Assembly: GCF_025152575.1 (NCBI RefSeq)
Contig: NZ_CP102293.1
Coordinates: 1,550,001 to 1,614,000, forward strand
DNA: 64,000 bases
Source: Subdoligranulum variabile
GTDB lineage: Bacteria; Bacillota; Clostridia; Oscillospirales; Ruminococcaceae
Direction of reading: 5' to 3'
A program made the position numbers and the translations under genes. How positions within the stretch are numbered: the stretch's first letter is position 1; the number at the start of each line of letters is the position of its first letter. Shown piece after piece: positions 1-8,387 of the stretch. Below the pieces are notes generated by a model. The model was not told the DNA's origin. It did no database searches and saw only the letters and a list, made by a program, of their open reading frames with translations.

Positions 1-2
1 AC

Positions 3-1358
3 AACAACACCAACAACAATACCACCCCCGCCGCCTCGGACGGCGTCTATGTGGTGGGCTACACCGTCACCGACATTGCCGGCGGGGAGATCACCACCGT
101 GGATGTGGGCGACCACGTGAACATCGTGCTCCAGGTGGTGGACCATTCCTCGGCCCGGTATGCCGTCAAGGCGGAGGAGATCTCCGCCCGGATCAACTCC
201 TCGGTGTTCCAGTATACCGGCATCGGTGAGATCGGCCAGCTGTTCCAGAACAACGACGACCCCAACACCGACCGCCTGAACAAGGTGCGCAACGGTCAGG
301 CCACCGACCAGGAAAAGGCCGACAACGCCTACTATAATTATTACAGCTATGTGCTGCTCTTCCGGGATGTGGTCTACAATGGCGGCGGCAACACCCTGCC
401 CATCAACCTGACCTACCTGGATACCAGCAAGCCCATGCAGCAGTTCAGCGTCCAGATCGGCCAGTGCGTGGACAAGGACCAGACCACCTCCCCCAACCTG
501 CTGGTGCGGTCCTCCAGCTACGGCGAGGGCACCGTCACCGCCGGTGAGGAGTTCGTCCTCTCCCTGGGCATCTACGCCACCGACGCCGGCGAGGACCTCA
601 AAGACGTCATCGTCTCCCTGACCCTGCCCGAGAACGTGTCGCTGTCCAGCGGCAGCCTCTCCAACTACATGGGCACCCTGCCCGCCGGTACCACCCGTAC
701 CGTCACCTTCCCCATCCTGCCCGCCTCCGGATTCACCGGCACGGTGGCCAACATCACGGTGAACCTCACCGGCACCGGGTCCATCTCCGGCAAGGCCGTC
801 ACCGGCACCACCGCCATCTCGGTGCCCATCAGCCAGCCCGACCGCTTCGAGGTGGGCGAGATGAAAGCTCCCTCCTCCATCGTCCTGGGCGAGACCGCCA
901 GTGTCTCCCTGAGCTACGTCAACAAGGGCAAGAACGCCGTCTCCAACCTGGAGGCCCGCCTCTCCGGCACCAACCTGGGCGCCGGCGGCTACCAGTACCT
1001 GGGCAACCTCAACGCCGGTACCGAGGGCAGCGTGGACTTTGACCTTTCCCCCGATTCCGCCGGTGCGGTCTCCGGCACCATCACCCTCAGCTATGAGGAT
1101 GCCAGCGGCGAGACCCGCACCATCACCAAGGAATTCTCCACCACCGCCGAACAGGCGAGCTTCGACCCCTCCATGATGGACCCCTCCATGGAAGAACCCC
1201 AGCAGCCCACCGGTATGCCGGTCTGGGGCTGGGCGGTGATCGTGGTCTGCGGCGTGGTGGTCGTGGTGGTCATCGTGGTGGTGATCAAGCGCCGCAAGAA
1301 GAAGAAGGCGTTGGCTCTGGCCGCGCTGGAAGCCGAGGACAGCGATGAAGATCTCTGA
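3..1358 (+). CDS. Membrane-anchored S-layer/CARDB-like protein (5' end outside window)
   Basis: The frame is open to the left edge, so this is the C-terminal 451 residues of a longer protein; the first GTG at 51 is not a convincing start. It shows repeated beta-rich Ig/CARDB-like segments, for example 'LSLGIYATDAGEDLKDVIV' and 'SVSLSYVNKGKNAVSNLEAR', which resemble NEW3/CARDB modules of COG1361-type S-layer-like proteins. One hydrophobic helix near the C-terminus is followed by RRKKKK, so the body should be extracytoplasmic with a short cytoplasmic tail. The last 14 bases overlap the following ABC permease gene, which implies co-translation and a job as accessory subunit of that exporter. No enzyme motif is visible. 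The family call is moderate; the anchored topology is clear. Confidence 0.75.
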   Translation, partial: NNTNNNTTPAASDGVYVVGYTVTDIAGGEITTVDVGDHVNIVLQVVDHSSARYAVKAEEISARINSSVFQYTGIGEIGQLFQNNDDPNTDRLNKVRNGQATDQEKADNAYYNYYSYVLLFRDVVYNGGGNTLPINLTYLDTSKPMQQFSVQIGQCVDKDQTTSPNLLVRSSSYGEGTVTAGEEFVLSLGIYATDAGEDLKDVIVSLTLPENVSLSSGSLSNYMGTLPAGTTRTVTFPILPASGFTGTVANITVNLTGTGSISGKAVTGTTAISVPISQPDRFEVGEMKAPSSIVLGETASVSLSYVNKGKNAVSNLEARLSGTNLGAGGYQYLGNLNAGTEGSVDFDLSPDSAGAVSGTITLSYEDASGETRTITKEFSTTAEQASFDPSMMDPSMEEPQQPTGMPVWGWAVIVVCGVVVVVVIVVVIKRRKKKKALALAALEAEDSDEDL

Positions 1359-2757
1359 TGAGATCGTCCTGAGCGCCCGCAACCTTACCCGCCGCAAGGG
1401 CCGCACGGCCCTGACCCTCATCGGCGTGGTCATCGGCACCTGCATGGTGGTGCTGATGATCTCCCTGGGCATCGCCCAGAGCCAGGCCAACGACGAGATG
1501 CTGCAGAGCTGGGGCGACCTGACCCAGATCCAGGTCTACGGCGGCGGCAGATCCATGGGGGCCGACGGCAAGGTGCTCAAACTGGACGACAAGGCAATTG
1601 AAAGTTTCAAAAAACTGGACCATGTGGTGGCCTCCACGGCCTATGTGTCGGCGTATTCCCTTCAGGGCAGCGTCACGGCGGGCACCAACGACCGCTATGT
1701 GATGGACCTGAGCAACCTCACCGGTGTGGATCCCACGGCGCTGGAGCCCATGGGATTCAAGCTGGATTCGGGCCGCTGGCCCGATACCGGCCCCGCCAAC
1801 AAGCGGGCCACCAAACTGCAGGTGCTGGTGGGCGATTACACCGGCTACAATTTCTACGATTCCCGCAAGAGCGAGTCCAGCCCCAACCGCTACCGCTGGC
1901 AGGGCATGACCGACTCCCAGGGCAATCAGGTGGAACCCTTTGTCAATGTGGACAAGGACAAGATGACCCTGACCATCAAGACGGGGGAGGGCTCCACCGA
2001 AAAGACCCAGACCTGGGAACTGGAAGTGGTGGGACACATCCAGCAGGACGCCAGCAAGGGCTGGTGGACCCAGAGCAACATCATCCTGCGCACCCAGGAC
2101 CTGAAGATGATCGAGGACGCCTACTACAAGATGGCCAAGATCACCAACAACAATACCTCCTATGACCAGGTCTACGTGAAGGTGGACGACCTGAAAAACG
2201 TGGCCGATGTGGAAAAGGCCATCCATGACCTGGGCTTTGAAAACACCTATTCCATGAACCAGCAGCGGGAAGAGATGCAGAAACAGGTGGTGCGCAGCCA
2301 GATGATCTTCGGCGGTGTGGCCGCGGTCTCTCTGCTGGTGGCGGCCATCAACATCATCAACACCATGACCATGGCCATCTATGAGCGCACCCGCGAGATC
2401 GGCGTCATGAAGGTGCTGGGCTGCGAGCTGGGCAACATCCGCACCATGTTCCTCATGGAAAGCTCCTGCATCGGCTTTCTGGGCGGCGTCATCGGGGTGG
2501 CCATCAGCCTGCTGGTGAGTTTCATCCTCAACCATCTGTCGCTGATCCTGTCGGTGTTCGGCCAGAGCATCGACCTGTCGGGATTGCTGGGCGGCGGCAT
2601 GTATATGGGCGGTATGTCCAGCACCATCTCGGTCATCCCGCCCTGGCTCATGCTGGCGGCTCTCGTATTCGCCACCCTGGTGGGCCTGGTCTCCGGTATC
2701 CTGCCCGCCAACAACGCCGTCAAAATCAGCGCCCTGGAAGCCATCCGTCACGACTGA
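1345..2757 (+). CDS. ABC transporter permease, MacB/FtsX family
   Basis: This 470-residue protein has the MacB layout. One N-terminal membrane helix (about residues 19-42) follows a basic ARNLTRRKGR stretch. A large extracytoplasmic MacB-like core comes next (about 45-315). Three C-terminal helices (about 320-345, 369-398, 431-455) include the FtsX signature region 'YERTREIGVMKVLG', the cytoplasmic coupling segment to the ATPase. The family acts in mechanotransmission or export of peptides, lipoproteins or drugs rather than classic import. The start ATG lies inside the end of the upstream S-layer-like gene (14-base overlap). No ATPase gene is in the window; it probably lies just upstream. Substrate is unknown. 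Confidence 0.88.
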   Translation: MKISDEIVLSARNLTRRKGRTALTLIGVVIGTCMVVLMISLGIAQSQANDEMLQSWGDLTQIQVYGGGRSMGADGKVLKLDDKAIESFKKLDHVVASTAYVSAYSLQGSVTAGTNDRYVMDLSNLTGVDPTALEPMGFKLDSGRWPDTGPANKRATKLQVLVGDYTGYNFYDSRKSESSPNRYRWQGMTDSQGNQVEPFVNVDKDKMTLTIKTGEGSTEKTQTWELEVVGHIQQDASKGWWTQSNIILRTQDLKMIEDAYYKMAKITNNNTSYDQVYVKVDDLKNVADVEKAIHDLGFENTYSMNQQREEMQKQVVRSQMIFGGVAAVSLLVAAINIINTMTMAIYERTREIGVMKVLGCELGNIRTMFLMESSCIGFLGGVIGVAISLLVSFILNHLSLILSVFGQSIDLSGLLGGGMYMGGMSSTISVIPPWLMLAALVFATLVGLVSGILPANNAVKISALEAIRHD

Positions 2758-2769
2758 AGGCGTGTTTGT

Positions 2770-2888
2770 GTTCCTTCTTTGCAAAGAAGGAACCGAAGAA
2801 ATTCCAATCAAAAATGCCCCGGGGGGTCTTACCCCCCGGGGCATTTTTAGTTAGAGTTCTTTTGGTTCTTTTCTTGCAAGAAAAGAAC
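2770..2888. repeat. 119-bp intergenic module: palindrome, bidirectional terminator, palindrome
   Basis: A 24-bp perfect palindrome (2770-2793, core CTTTGCAAAG) is followed by a 16-bp spacer. A strong hairpin flanked by A5 and T5 follows (2810-2848, stem AAAAATGCCCC...), then a second 16-bp spacer and a second 24-bp palindrome (2865-2888, core TCTTGCAAGA). The hairpin can terminate transcription from either side. The same 119-bp plan recurs at 3922-4040 (inverted) and 15265-15383. Confidence 0.85.
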
Positions 2889-2969
2889 ATAGACACACCT
2901 CCGCTTGACAAAGGCGGGGGAATCCGTTTTAATGGAGGTACGACGAACCTGCGACCAAAGGAGGGGACC

Positions 2970-3911
2970 ATGAACCGAAAAAAACAGCGCCATGCCATGC
3001 GCATCCTCTGGCTCTGCATCGCGGTGCTGGCGCTCTGTGCGGCGGCGGCGCTGGCGCTGCTGCTGCCGGTGCCCGCCGCCAAGACTGTCCAAATCCCCGG
3101 AGACCGGGGCGACATTCCCGCCACCGTGCAGATGCCGTCGGGGCTTTCCCGGGCAGGGGAGGTGCCGGTGGTGGTGCTCTGCCACGGCTTCACCGGCAAC
3201 CGGGAGGGCGACGGTCATTTCGCTCCTCTGGCCGACGACCTGGCCCAGCGGGGCATTGCCACCGTGCGGCTGGACGTTGCGGGCTGCGGTGACAGTACCG
3301 AACCCTACACCGCCTACACCCTGGCCAACATGGCCGCCGATGTGAACGCCGCCATCACCTGGATGCAGCAGGAATACGGCGCCCACGGCCCGGTGGCCCT
3401 GGTAGGCCACAGCATGGGCGGGCGGCTGGCCAGCCTCTATCCTCAGATCAGCGCCCGGCAGGGCTACGCTCCCGTGTCGGCGCTGGTGCTCTGGAGCCCC
3501 GCCAACGGCACGGGATTGCAGGGCCTGGAATTTTTGAACATCGAGGATTTCAGCCAGGTGGAGGCCCTGGCCGCCGAGGCCAAGGCCAACGGCCAGGTGG
3601 GTACCAGATGGGGCGTGGAGATCAGCGCCGCCTTTGTGGAGGAGATGGAACAAAGCGATCCCAACGCCGCCCTGCGGGAAGCGGGATTGCCGGTACTGCT
3701 CACCTACAGCGGCCAGGATACCGTCCTGAGCGCCAATACCATCGCGGAAACCGAAGCCGCCGTGGCCAGCCTGCCGGGCAGTACCGTCCTCACCGAACCC
3801 TTTGCCCAGGGCAACCATAATTACCAGAACGAGGACGAAACAGTCAACGCACAGCTGGACGAAGACCTCCGCACCGCCACCGCCGATTTCCTGAGCGCTG
3901 CTTTGCGGTGA
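2970..3911 (+). CDS. Membrane-anchored alpha/beta hydrolase
   Basis: A 313-residue serine hydrolase. The ATG at 2970 is chosen because AAAGGAGGGG lies just upstream; the frame is open further upstream only through the repeat module. An N-terminal basic stretch plus one hydrophobic helix (about residues 10-33) acts as signal anchor. The alpha/beta-hydrolase core shows the oxyanion segment CHGFTGN (71-77), the nucleophile elbow GHSMGG with Ser148, Asp250 in SGQD and His283 in GNHN, a complete catalytic triad in the expected order. Lipase/esterase or acyl-peptidase activity is likely but the substrate cannot be read from sequence. The gene sits alone between two copies of the 119-bp repeat, so it is probably monocistronic. 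Confidence 0.85.
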   Translation: MNRKKQRHAMRILWLCIAVLALCAAAALALLLPVPAAKTVQIPGDRGDIPATVQMPSGLSRAGEVPVVVLCHGFTGNREGDGHFAPLADDLAQRGIATVRLDVAGCGDSTEPYTAYTLANMAADVNAAITWMQQEYGAHGPVALVGHSMGGRLASLYPQISARQGYAPVSALVLWSPANGTGLQGLEFLNIEDFSQVEALAAEAKANGQVGTRWGVEISAAFVEEMEQSDPNAALREAGLPVLLTYSGQDTVLSANTIAETEAAVASLPGSTVLTEPFAQGNHNYQNEDETVNAQLDEDLRTATADFLSAALR

Positions 3912-3921
3912 GGGGACTCTT

Positions 3922-4040
3922 GTTCTTTTCTTGCAAGAAAAGAACCAAAAGAACTCTAACTAAAAATGCCTGGGAGGGTAACACCCTCCCAGGCATTTTT
4001 GATTGGAATTTCTTCGGTTCCTTCTTTGCAAAGAAGGAAC
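3922..4040. repeat. 119-bp intergenic module, inverted copy
   Basis: Same plan as 2770-2888 in opposite orientation: palindrome with core TCTTGCAAGA (3922-3945), terminator hairpin 3962-4000 (stem AAAAATGCCTGGGAGGGT), palindrome with core CTTTGCAAAG (4017-4040). It terminates the hydrolase gene. The spacers are reverse complements of those at 15265-15383, but the hairpin loop keeps the same orientation in both copies. Confidence 0.85.
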
Positions 4041-4064
4041 AAAAGCCCCGCCACAAAAGCATCG

Positions 4065-4098
4065 CCCCCGTCCGGTTGCGGCTCCGGGCGGGGGCTTG
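4065..4098. other. GC-rich hairpin in gene-free stretch
   Basis: Between the inverted repeat and the oadB terminator, the arms GCCCCCGTCCGG and CCGGGCGGGGGC can pair around an 8-base loop. No T-run follows on either strand, so terminator function is doubtful. Nothing else recognisable lies in 4041-4240. Confidence 0.4.
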
Positions 4099-4239
4099 GG
4101 GTATCGGTTTGGTGTGAGGAGGAATCATGTTCCAGGGTTCCGGTTGCGGCTCCGTTACCCTGTGCCTATAAAGATACAGGATAACTGCTAAGAAACTATG
4201 ATGCCGATATGAACATTTTGTAAAATCGGACAGATGTAT

Positions 4240-4276
4240 CAAAAAAATCCCGGCCGCCGCAGCAGCCGGGACATTT
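4240..4276 (-). terminator. Rho-independent terminator of oadG-oadB
   Basis: On the minus strand a stem CCCGGCTGC...GGCCGGG is followed by a run of T. It lies just past the stop of the decarboxylase beta subunit gene. Confidence 0.75.
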
Positions 4277-4293
4277 TCAAGGCAACAGAGGGA

Positions 4294-5484
4294 TCAGCCG
4301 AACATATTGATCAGGATACCGGCCGCCACAGCGGAACCGATAACACCCGCCACGTTGGGGCCCATGGCATGCATGAGCAGGTAGTTGCGGGGATTGTACT
4401 CCTGACCGACCTTCTGGCTGACACGGGCGGCCATAGGCACGGCGGAAACACCGGCAGAACCGATGAGGGGGTTGATCTTGCCGCCGGTCACAGCGCACAT
4501 GACCTTGCCCAGCAGCACGCCGCCCGCGGTGCCCACACCGAAGGCCACCACGCCCAGGACGATGATTTCCACGGTCTGGAGATTCAGGAAGGTGGAGGCG
4601 TTGGTGGTGCAGCCGACGGAGAAGCCCAGGAAGATCGTGATGATGTTCATGAGTTCGTTGCCGGCGGTCTTGGTGATACGTTCCACCACGCCGGATTCCT
4701 TCATCAGGTTGCCCATCATCAGGCAGCCCACCAGGATGGCGGCGTCAGGCAGCGTCAGGGACACAATGATGGTAACGATGATGGGGAAGAGGATCTTTTC
4801 GGTCTTGGAGACCTGGCGCGGCGCCGTCATGATGACCTGACGTTCCTTCTCGGTGGTCAGGGCGCGCATGATGGGCGGCTGGATGACCGGGACCAGCGCC
4901 ATGTAACAGTAGGCCGCCACCGCAATGGAACCCAGCAGATGAGGCGCCAGACGGGTGGTGACGAAGATGGCCGTGGGGCCGTCGGCACCGCCGATGATGC
5001 CGATGGAGGAGGCTTCCTGGTTGGTGAAGCCCAGGATCTTCGCACCGATGAAGGTGAAGAAGATGCCCAGCTGGGCCGCAGCGCCCAGCAGCAGGCTGGA
5101 CGGACGGGCGATCAGCGGGGTGAAGTCCGTCATGGTGCCGATGCCCAGGAAGATCAAGGGGGGATAGATGCCCAGCTTGACGCCTAAGTAGATGTAGTCC
5201 ACCATGCCGCCGGAATTGCCCAGCATCTCCCAGTTGATGTGGTTGGTCTCGTTGAGGAAGATCTCGATGTGGAAGATGCCGTCCAGCGGCAGGTTGGTCA
5301 TCAGCATGCCGAAGCCGATGGGCAGCAGCAGCAGCGGCTCAAACTGCTTCACGATGGCCAGGTACAAAAGCACGCAGGCCACCGCCAGCATGACGGCGTA
5401 CTTCCAGCCGCCCTCCGCAAAAAAGATCTGCGCCCAGCCGGAGTTGCCGAAAATCTCGGCAATATTGGTAAAAATTGCACCCAT
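4294..5484 (-). CDS. oadB: Na+-translocating decarboxylase, beta subunit
   Basis: A 396-residue polytopic membrane protein matching the OadB/GcdB/MmdB family in length and motifs. It has the region 'IIGGADGPTAIFV' with the conserved Asp of the Na+ path, 'VGCLMMGNLMKESGV', and the C-terminal 'MGPNVAGVIGSAVAAG' with conserved Asn and Ser. The beta subunit decarboxylates carboxybiotin and couples this to Na+ export. The gamma subunit gene lies 12 bases upstream in the same operon. No carboxyltransferase alpha gene or biotin carrier gene is adjacent, so the substrate (oxaloacetate, methylmalonyl-CoA or glutaconyl-CoA) cannot be assigned here. Confidence 0.93.
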   Translation of the reverse strand: MGAIFTNIAEIFGNSGWAQIFFAEGGWKYAVMLAVACVLLYLAIVKQFEPLLLLPIGFGMLMTNLPLDGIFHIEIFLNETNHINWEMLGNSGGMVDYIYLGVKLGIYPPLIFLGIGTMTDFTPLIARPSSLLLGAAAQLGIFFTFIGAKILGFTNQEASSIGIIGGADGPTAIFVTTRLAPHLLGSIAVAAYCYMALVPVIQPPIMRALTTEKERQVIMTAPRQVSKTEKILFPIIVTIIVSLTLPDAAILVGCLMMGNLMKESGVVERITKTAGNELMNIITIFLGFSVGCTTNASTFLNLQTVEIIVLGVVAFGVGTAGGVLLGKVMCAVTGGKINPLIGSAGVSAVPMAARVSQKVGQEYNPRNYLLMHAMGPNVAGVIGSAVAAGILINMFG

Positions 5485-5496
5485 TTTCAGCCCTCC

Positions 5497-5907
5497 TTAC
5501 ATAAACGGCGTGGTGTGTTCCCGCACGCCTGCTTCGCCCCACGCACCGCGGCGGGAGCTCTTGCCGGACGCGACCCGGCGGATGCCCCGGATCACGGCGC
5601 CTTCGCCCATCACGCTGGCAACGGCGGCCGAGATCGCGGCGATGATCTCGCCGGGAATGGCGCCGTTGTCCGCCTTCGCAGCCGGGGCGGCGGGCTTGGC
5701 GGCCGGTTTCGCCTGAGCCTTCGGCGCGGATTTCTCCGGCTTCGGGGGCTTGGGCTTGTCGGCCTTCTGGTTCATGCTGTCAAAGATCTTGCCTTCCACC
5801 GTGATGATCAGGCAAAGGGCAATCAGCATCGCGAAGACCAGCACGATACTGGTCAGCACGACGATGCCGTCGCTGGGCTCCAGCGCCAGCAGTGCAAGGT
5901 TGGGCAT
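5497..5907 (-). CDS. oadG: Na+-pump decarboxylase, gamma subunit (OadG-like)
   Basis: A 136-residue protein. The ATG at 5907 follows AAAGGAGGAAA and replaces a longer in-frame reading that runs into the promoter. One N-terminal membrane helix (about residues 13-35) is followed by a Pro/Ala/Lys-rich linker (KPPKPEKSAPKAQAKPAA region). A short C-terminal segment 'IAAISAAVASVMG ... WGEAGVREHTTPFM' is typical of OadG, which tethers the soluble alpha subunit to the beta pump. It is first in the operon with oadB. The Ala/Pro linker resembles the flexible hinge found in biotin carriers, but no biotinylation Met-Lys-Met motif is present. Confidence 0.85.
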   Translation of the reverse strand: MPNLALLALEPSDGIVVLTSIVLVFAMLIALCLIITVEGKIFDSMNQKADKPKPPKPEKSAPKAQAKPAAKPAAPAAKADNGAIPGEIIAAISAAVASVMGEGAVIRGIRRVASGKSSRRGAWGEAGVREHTTPFM

Positions 5908-5970
5908 AGTGAGTTTCCTCCTTTTGGCGTTATACCAATCGCATATTTTGCACAAGCGACATTTGATTGT

Positions 5971-5976
5971 ATTATA
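5971..5976 (-). promoter_or_regulatory. -10 element of oadG-oadB
   Basis: A perfect TATAAT on the minus strand lies about 64 bases upstream of the oadG start in an A+T-rich stretch; the -35 box is weak. Confidence 0.5.
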
Positions 5977-6170
5977 GCACAATGTGCATTTTTTTGGTAG
6001 ATTTTTTTACAAAAAAATTAACAAAGTCTGTACATTGTTGGGCGGGGTGACGGTTGTGCCCCTTTCCAGCATTCGCCAGGGGGCGGCCTCTTTCTTTTTT
6101 CGGCCGTTTGTGGTATACTGAACGACGTATGTTTTCCCCGCTTGGTATAGAAAGGGTAGGATTTTTCCCC

Positions 6171-8045
6171 ATGCAGACGTTAAAAACCGTAAACTGGAAA
6201 CAAATACTCCTCCGGGCTGTGCTGCCCTGTCTGCTGGCTGTGGCCGCCGCGTTCATCGCACGGTATCAGCTGGAACTGTCGGACGGCGTCACCCCCAACT
6301 ACCTGGCCGGACAGTGGCCCGTCTATGCGCCCCTCAACGCCATGACCGCCTTCTGCCTGACCCTCATCCTCTTCGCCCTCTGCGGCCGCTGGTGGCTGGC
6401 CACCGGCATCTCGGGGGTGCTCTTCACCGTGGTGGCCCTCGTCAACTACTACACCCGCGACCTCCACGGCTCCGCTCTCATGCCCCAGGACATCCTCAAC
6501 CTGGGCACCGCCGCCGAGGTCATGGGCAGCTACACCTTGAAGATCTCCCAGACCGTGGTCACCATCGGCCTGCTGGTGCTGCCGGTGCTGGTCATCAGCG
6601 CTGTGCAGTGGTTCCTCGCCAAAGGCGGCCCCCGGCGCGCCAGCTGGAAGGCCCGCGGCGTGCGGGTGGTGGTGTGCGCCCTCTGCATCTTCTGCGTGAT
6701 GTTCTTCGGCTACTTCGGCCCCAACCCCATCAAGCCCAAGGCCACCTACGGCTGGGCCTGGCAGGAGACTTATTATAAGTACGGGTACTTAGCGGGCACC
6801 GTGGAGGCCAGCGCCCTCATGGCAGACCCCATCGTGGAGCCGGAGGATTACTCCGACCAGGCGGCCCAGGACACGGCAAACCTGGTCACCGGCAAGTATG
6901 CCACCGCCGAGACCGCCCAGGAATACCCCGACATCGTGCTGATCCTCTCGGAGAGCTTCTACGACTTCGACCTGGTCACCGACCTGCAGGCCGACACCGA
7001 CATCATGCCGGTGACGAAAAACCTGGAAAACGCCGTCTACGGCCACACGGTCAGCCCCCATGTGGGCGGCGGCACCAACTCCAGCGAGTACGAGATGCTG
7101 TCCAGCAACTCGCTGATGCTCATGCCTTCCATCACGCCGTTCAACTGGCTGAACCTCTACGGCGCCAACAGTCTGGTGAGCTACACCAAGAGCCTGGGCT
7201 ACACCACCATGGCCGCCCATCCCTACACCAACTCCAACTATCGCCGGGATTCCGCCTGGCGGGCCCTGGGCTTCGACGAGACCTACTTCCAGGACGCTTT
7301 CCCCACGAAGGAGTATTACGGCGACCGTCCCTACCAGACCGACTCCGCCTCCTACAAGGACTTTGAGGCCCTCTACGAGGCCATGCCGGAGGATCAGCCC
7401 CGGTTCGCCTTCCTGGTGTCCATCCAGAGCCACGGCGACTACGATATGAACGACGCCTCCCTGGACATCGTCCATGCGGCCACCGACTACGGCGAGTACG
7501 ACGAACTCATGGACGAATACTTAAGCTGCATGAAGATGAGCGACGCCGCCGTGGCGGAGCTGATGGATTACTTCACCAACCTGTACAACACCACCGGCCG
7601 CAAGGTGGTGGTGGCCCTGGCCGGCGACCATGCCCCCAGCTTCGTGGACCATGTGGCGGACAAGTCCATCGCCCCCCAGAACGAGCTGCAGATCCTGGAG
7701 CGCAGCACGCCTTTCTTCATCTGGGCCAACTATCCCCTGGAAAACACCGACGCCGCGGTGAGCGCCACCGATCCGCTGAACCGGATGGACATGGTCATGC
7801 TGGCACCCACCATCGCCCAGCAGGCGGGCCTGCCGTTGAGCACCTTCTACCAGTATCTGCTGGAGATGAAGGAGGTCACCCCGGTGGTCACCGGCGCCAA
7901 CGATTACATGACCCCCGACGGCCACACCGCCGAGTTCGGCGCCGATACCATGCTGGATCAGTGGGTCCACGGGTATCTGAACCTCGAGTACAACAACGTG
8001 GGCGCCCATGCCAAACGGGATCAGTCCCTGTTTGATGCCCAGTAA
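6171..8045 (+). CDS. LTA synthase-family membrane sulfatase (phosphoglycerol transferase-like)
   Basis: A 624-residue protein with the LtaS/MdoB architecture. About five membrane helices occupy the first ~200 residues, followed by an extracytoplasmic sulfatase-fold domain from about residue 250. Seen motifs are DIVLILSESFYDF (~254, first metal ligand), HVGGGTNSSEYEML (~298, equivalent to the LtaS segment with the Thr nucleophile) and GDHAPSF (~484, metal-binding Asp-His). The family moves glycerol phosphate from phosphatidylglycerol to build lipoteichoic acid or decorate surface glycans. The ATG at 6171 is preferred (GGGTAGG upstream); an ATG at 6129 is possible. A TATACT box lies at 6114-6119. 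It is probably monocistronic, ended by the terminator at 8086-8116. Confidence 0.87.
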   Translation: MQTLKTVNWKQILLRAVLPCLLAVAAAFIARYQLELSDGVTPNYLAGQWPVYAPLNAMTAFCLTLILFALCGRWWLATGISGVLFTVVALVNYYTRDLHGSALMPQDILNLGTAAEVMGSYTLKISQTVVTIGLLVLPVLVISAVQWFLAKGGPRRASWKARGVRVVVCALCIFCVMFFGYFGPNPIKPKATYGWAWQETYYKYGYLAGTVEASALMADPIVEPEDYSDQAAQDTANLVTGKYATAETAQEYPDIVLILSESFYDFDLVTDLQADTDIMPVTKNLENAVYGHTVSPHVGGGTNSSEYEMLSSNSLMLMPSITPFNWLNLYGANSLVSYTKSLGYTTMAAHPYTNSNYRRDSAWRALGFDETYFQDAFPTKEYYGDRPYQTDSASYKDFEALYEAMPEDQPRFAFLVSIQSHGDYDMNDASLDIVHAATDYGEYDELMDEYLSCMKMSDAAVAELMDYFTNLYNTTGRKVVVALAGDHAPSFVDHVADKSIAPQNELQILERSTPFFIWANYPLENTDAAVSATDPLNRMDMVMLAPTIAQQAGLPLSTFYQYLLEMKEVTPVVTGANDYMTPDGHTAEFGADTMLDQWVHGYLNLEYNNVGAHAKRDQSLFDAQ

Positions 8046-8116
8046 GTTCCTTCTTTGCAAAGAAGGAACCGAAGAAACTCTCATCAAAAAGGCACGGTCA
8101 TTGACCATGCCTTTTT
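8046..8116. repeat. Palindrome plus terminator (half-module of the 119-bp repeat)
   Basis: The 24-bp palindrome with core CTTTGCAAAG (8046-8069) is followed by a 16-bp spacer (CGAAGAAACTCTCATC) like that of the full modules. A terminator hairpin with A5 and T6 ends comes next (8086-8116, stem GGCACGGTCA/TGACCATGCC). It ends the sulfatase gene. Confidence 0.8.
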
Positions 8117-8143
8117 TATATAAAAAGAAAAGAATGGTTGGGT

Positions 8144-8284
8144 TGTAGGGCGGGGTCTTGACCCCGCCGGAGAATCTGGCGGTCACGGCAATGTTCCCGG
8201 GCGGCCTGTAGGTCGCCCCTGCATCCAACCGAAAAACCGCGGTGCCCGCAAAATCCCGCGGCGGGGAAAAATCCCCGCCCTACA
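8144..8284. mobile_element. 141-bp MITE-like element with terminal inverted repeats
   Basis: The ends are perfect 12-bp inverted repeats, TGTAGGGCGGGG and CCCCGCCCTACA. Each end folds further into its own hairpin (GGCGGGGTCTTGACCCCGCC on the left, GGCGGGGAAAAATCCCCGCC on the right). A third hairpin, GGGCGGCCTGTAGGTCGCCC, lies in the middle. There is no coding potential. Size and structure fit a non-autonomous miniature element; no target duplication is obvious. Confidence 0.5.
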
Positions 8285-8310
8285 TCTCTCTTTCTCCTTT
8301 CCATAACGAT

Positions 8311-8382
8311 AAAAAGGCATGGTCACAGGACCGTGCCTTTTTCTATAGAGTTCTTTGCCCCGCTTTCTTGCAAGAAAGCGGG
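8311..8382. repeat. Terminator plus palindrome (other half-module)
   Basis: A hairpin with A5/T5 flanks (8311-8342, stem GGCATGGTCA/ACCGTGCC) is nearly the mirror of the hairpin at 8086-8116. It is followed by a 24-bp palindrome with core TTCTTGCAAGAA and GC ends (8359-8382). It serves as the minus-strand terminator of the nitroreductase gene, whose stop is 5 bases away. Confidence 0.75.
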
Positions 8383-8387
8383 AAGTC

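Noticed and set aside
1285..2844. 519-codon open frame antisense to the ABC permease
   Set aside because: His/Gly/Gln-rich low-complexity translation typical of the reverse strand of GC-rich coding DNA; no ribosome-binding site or domain.
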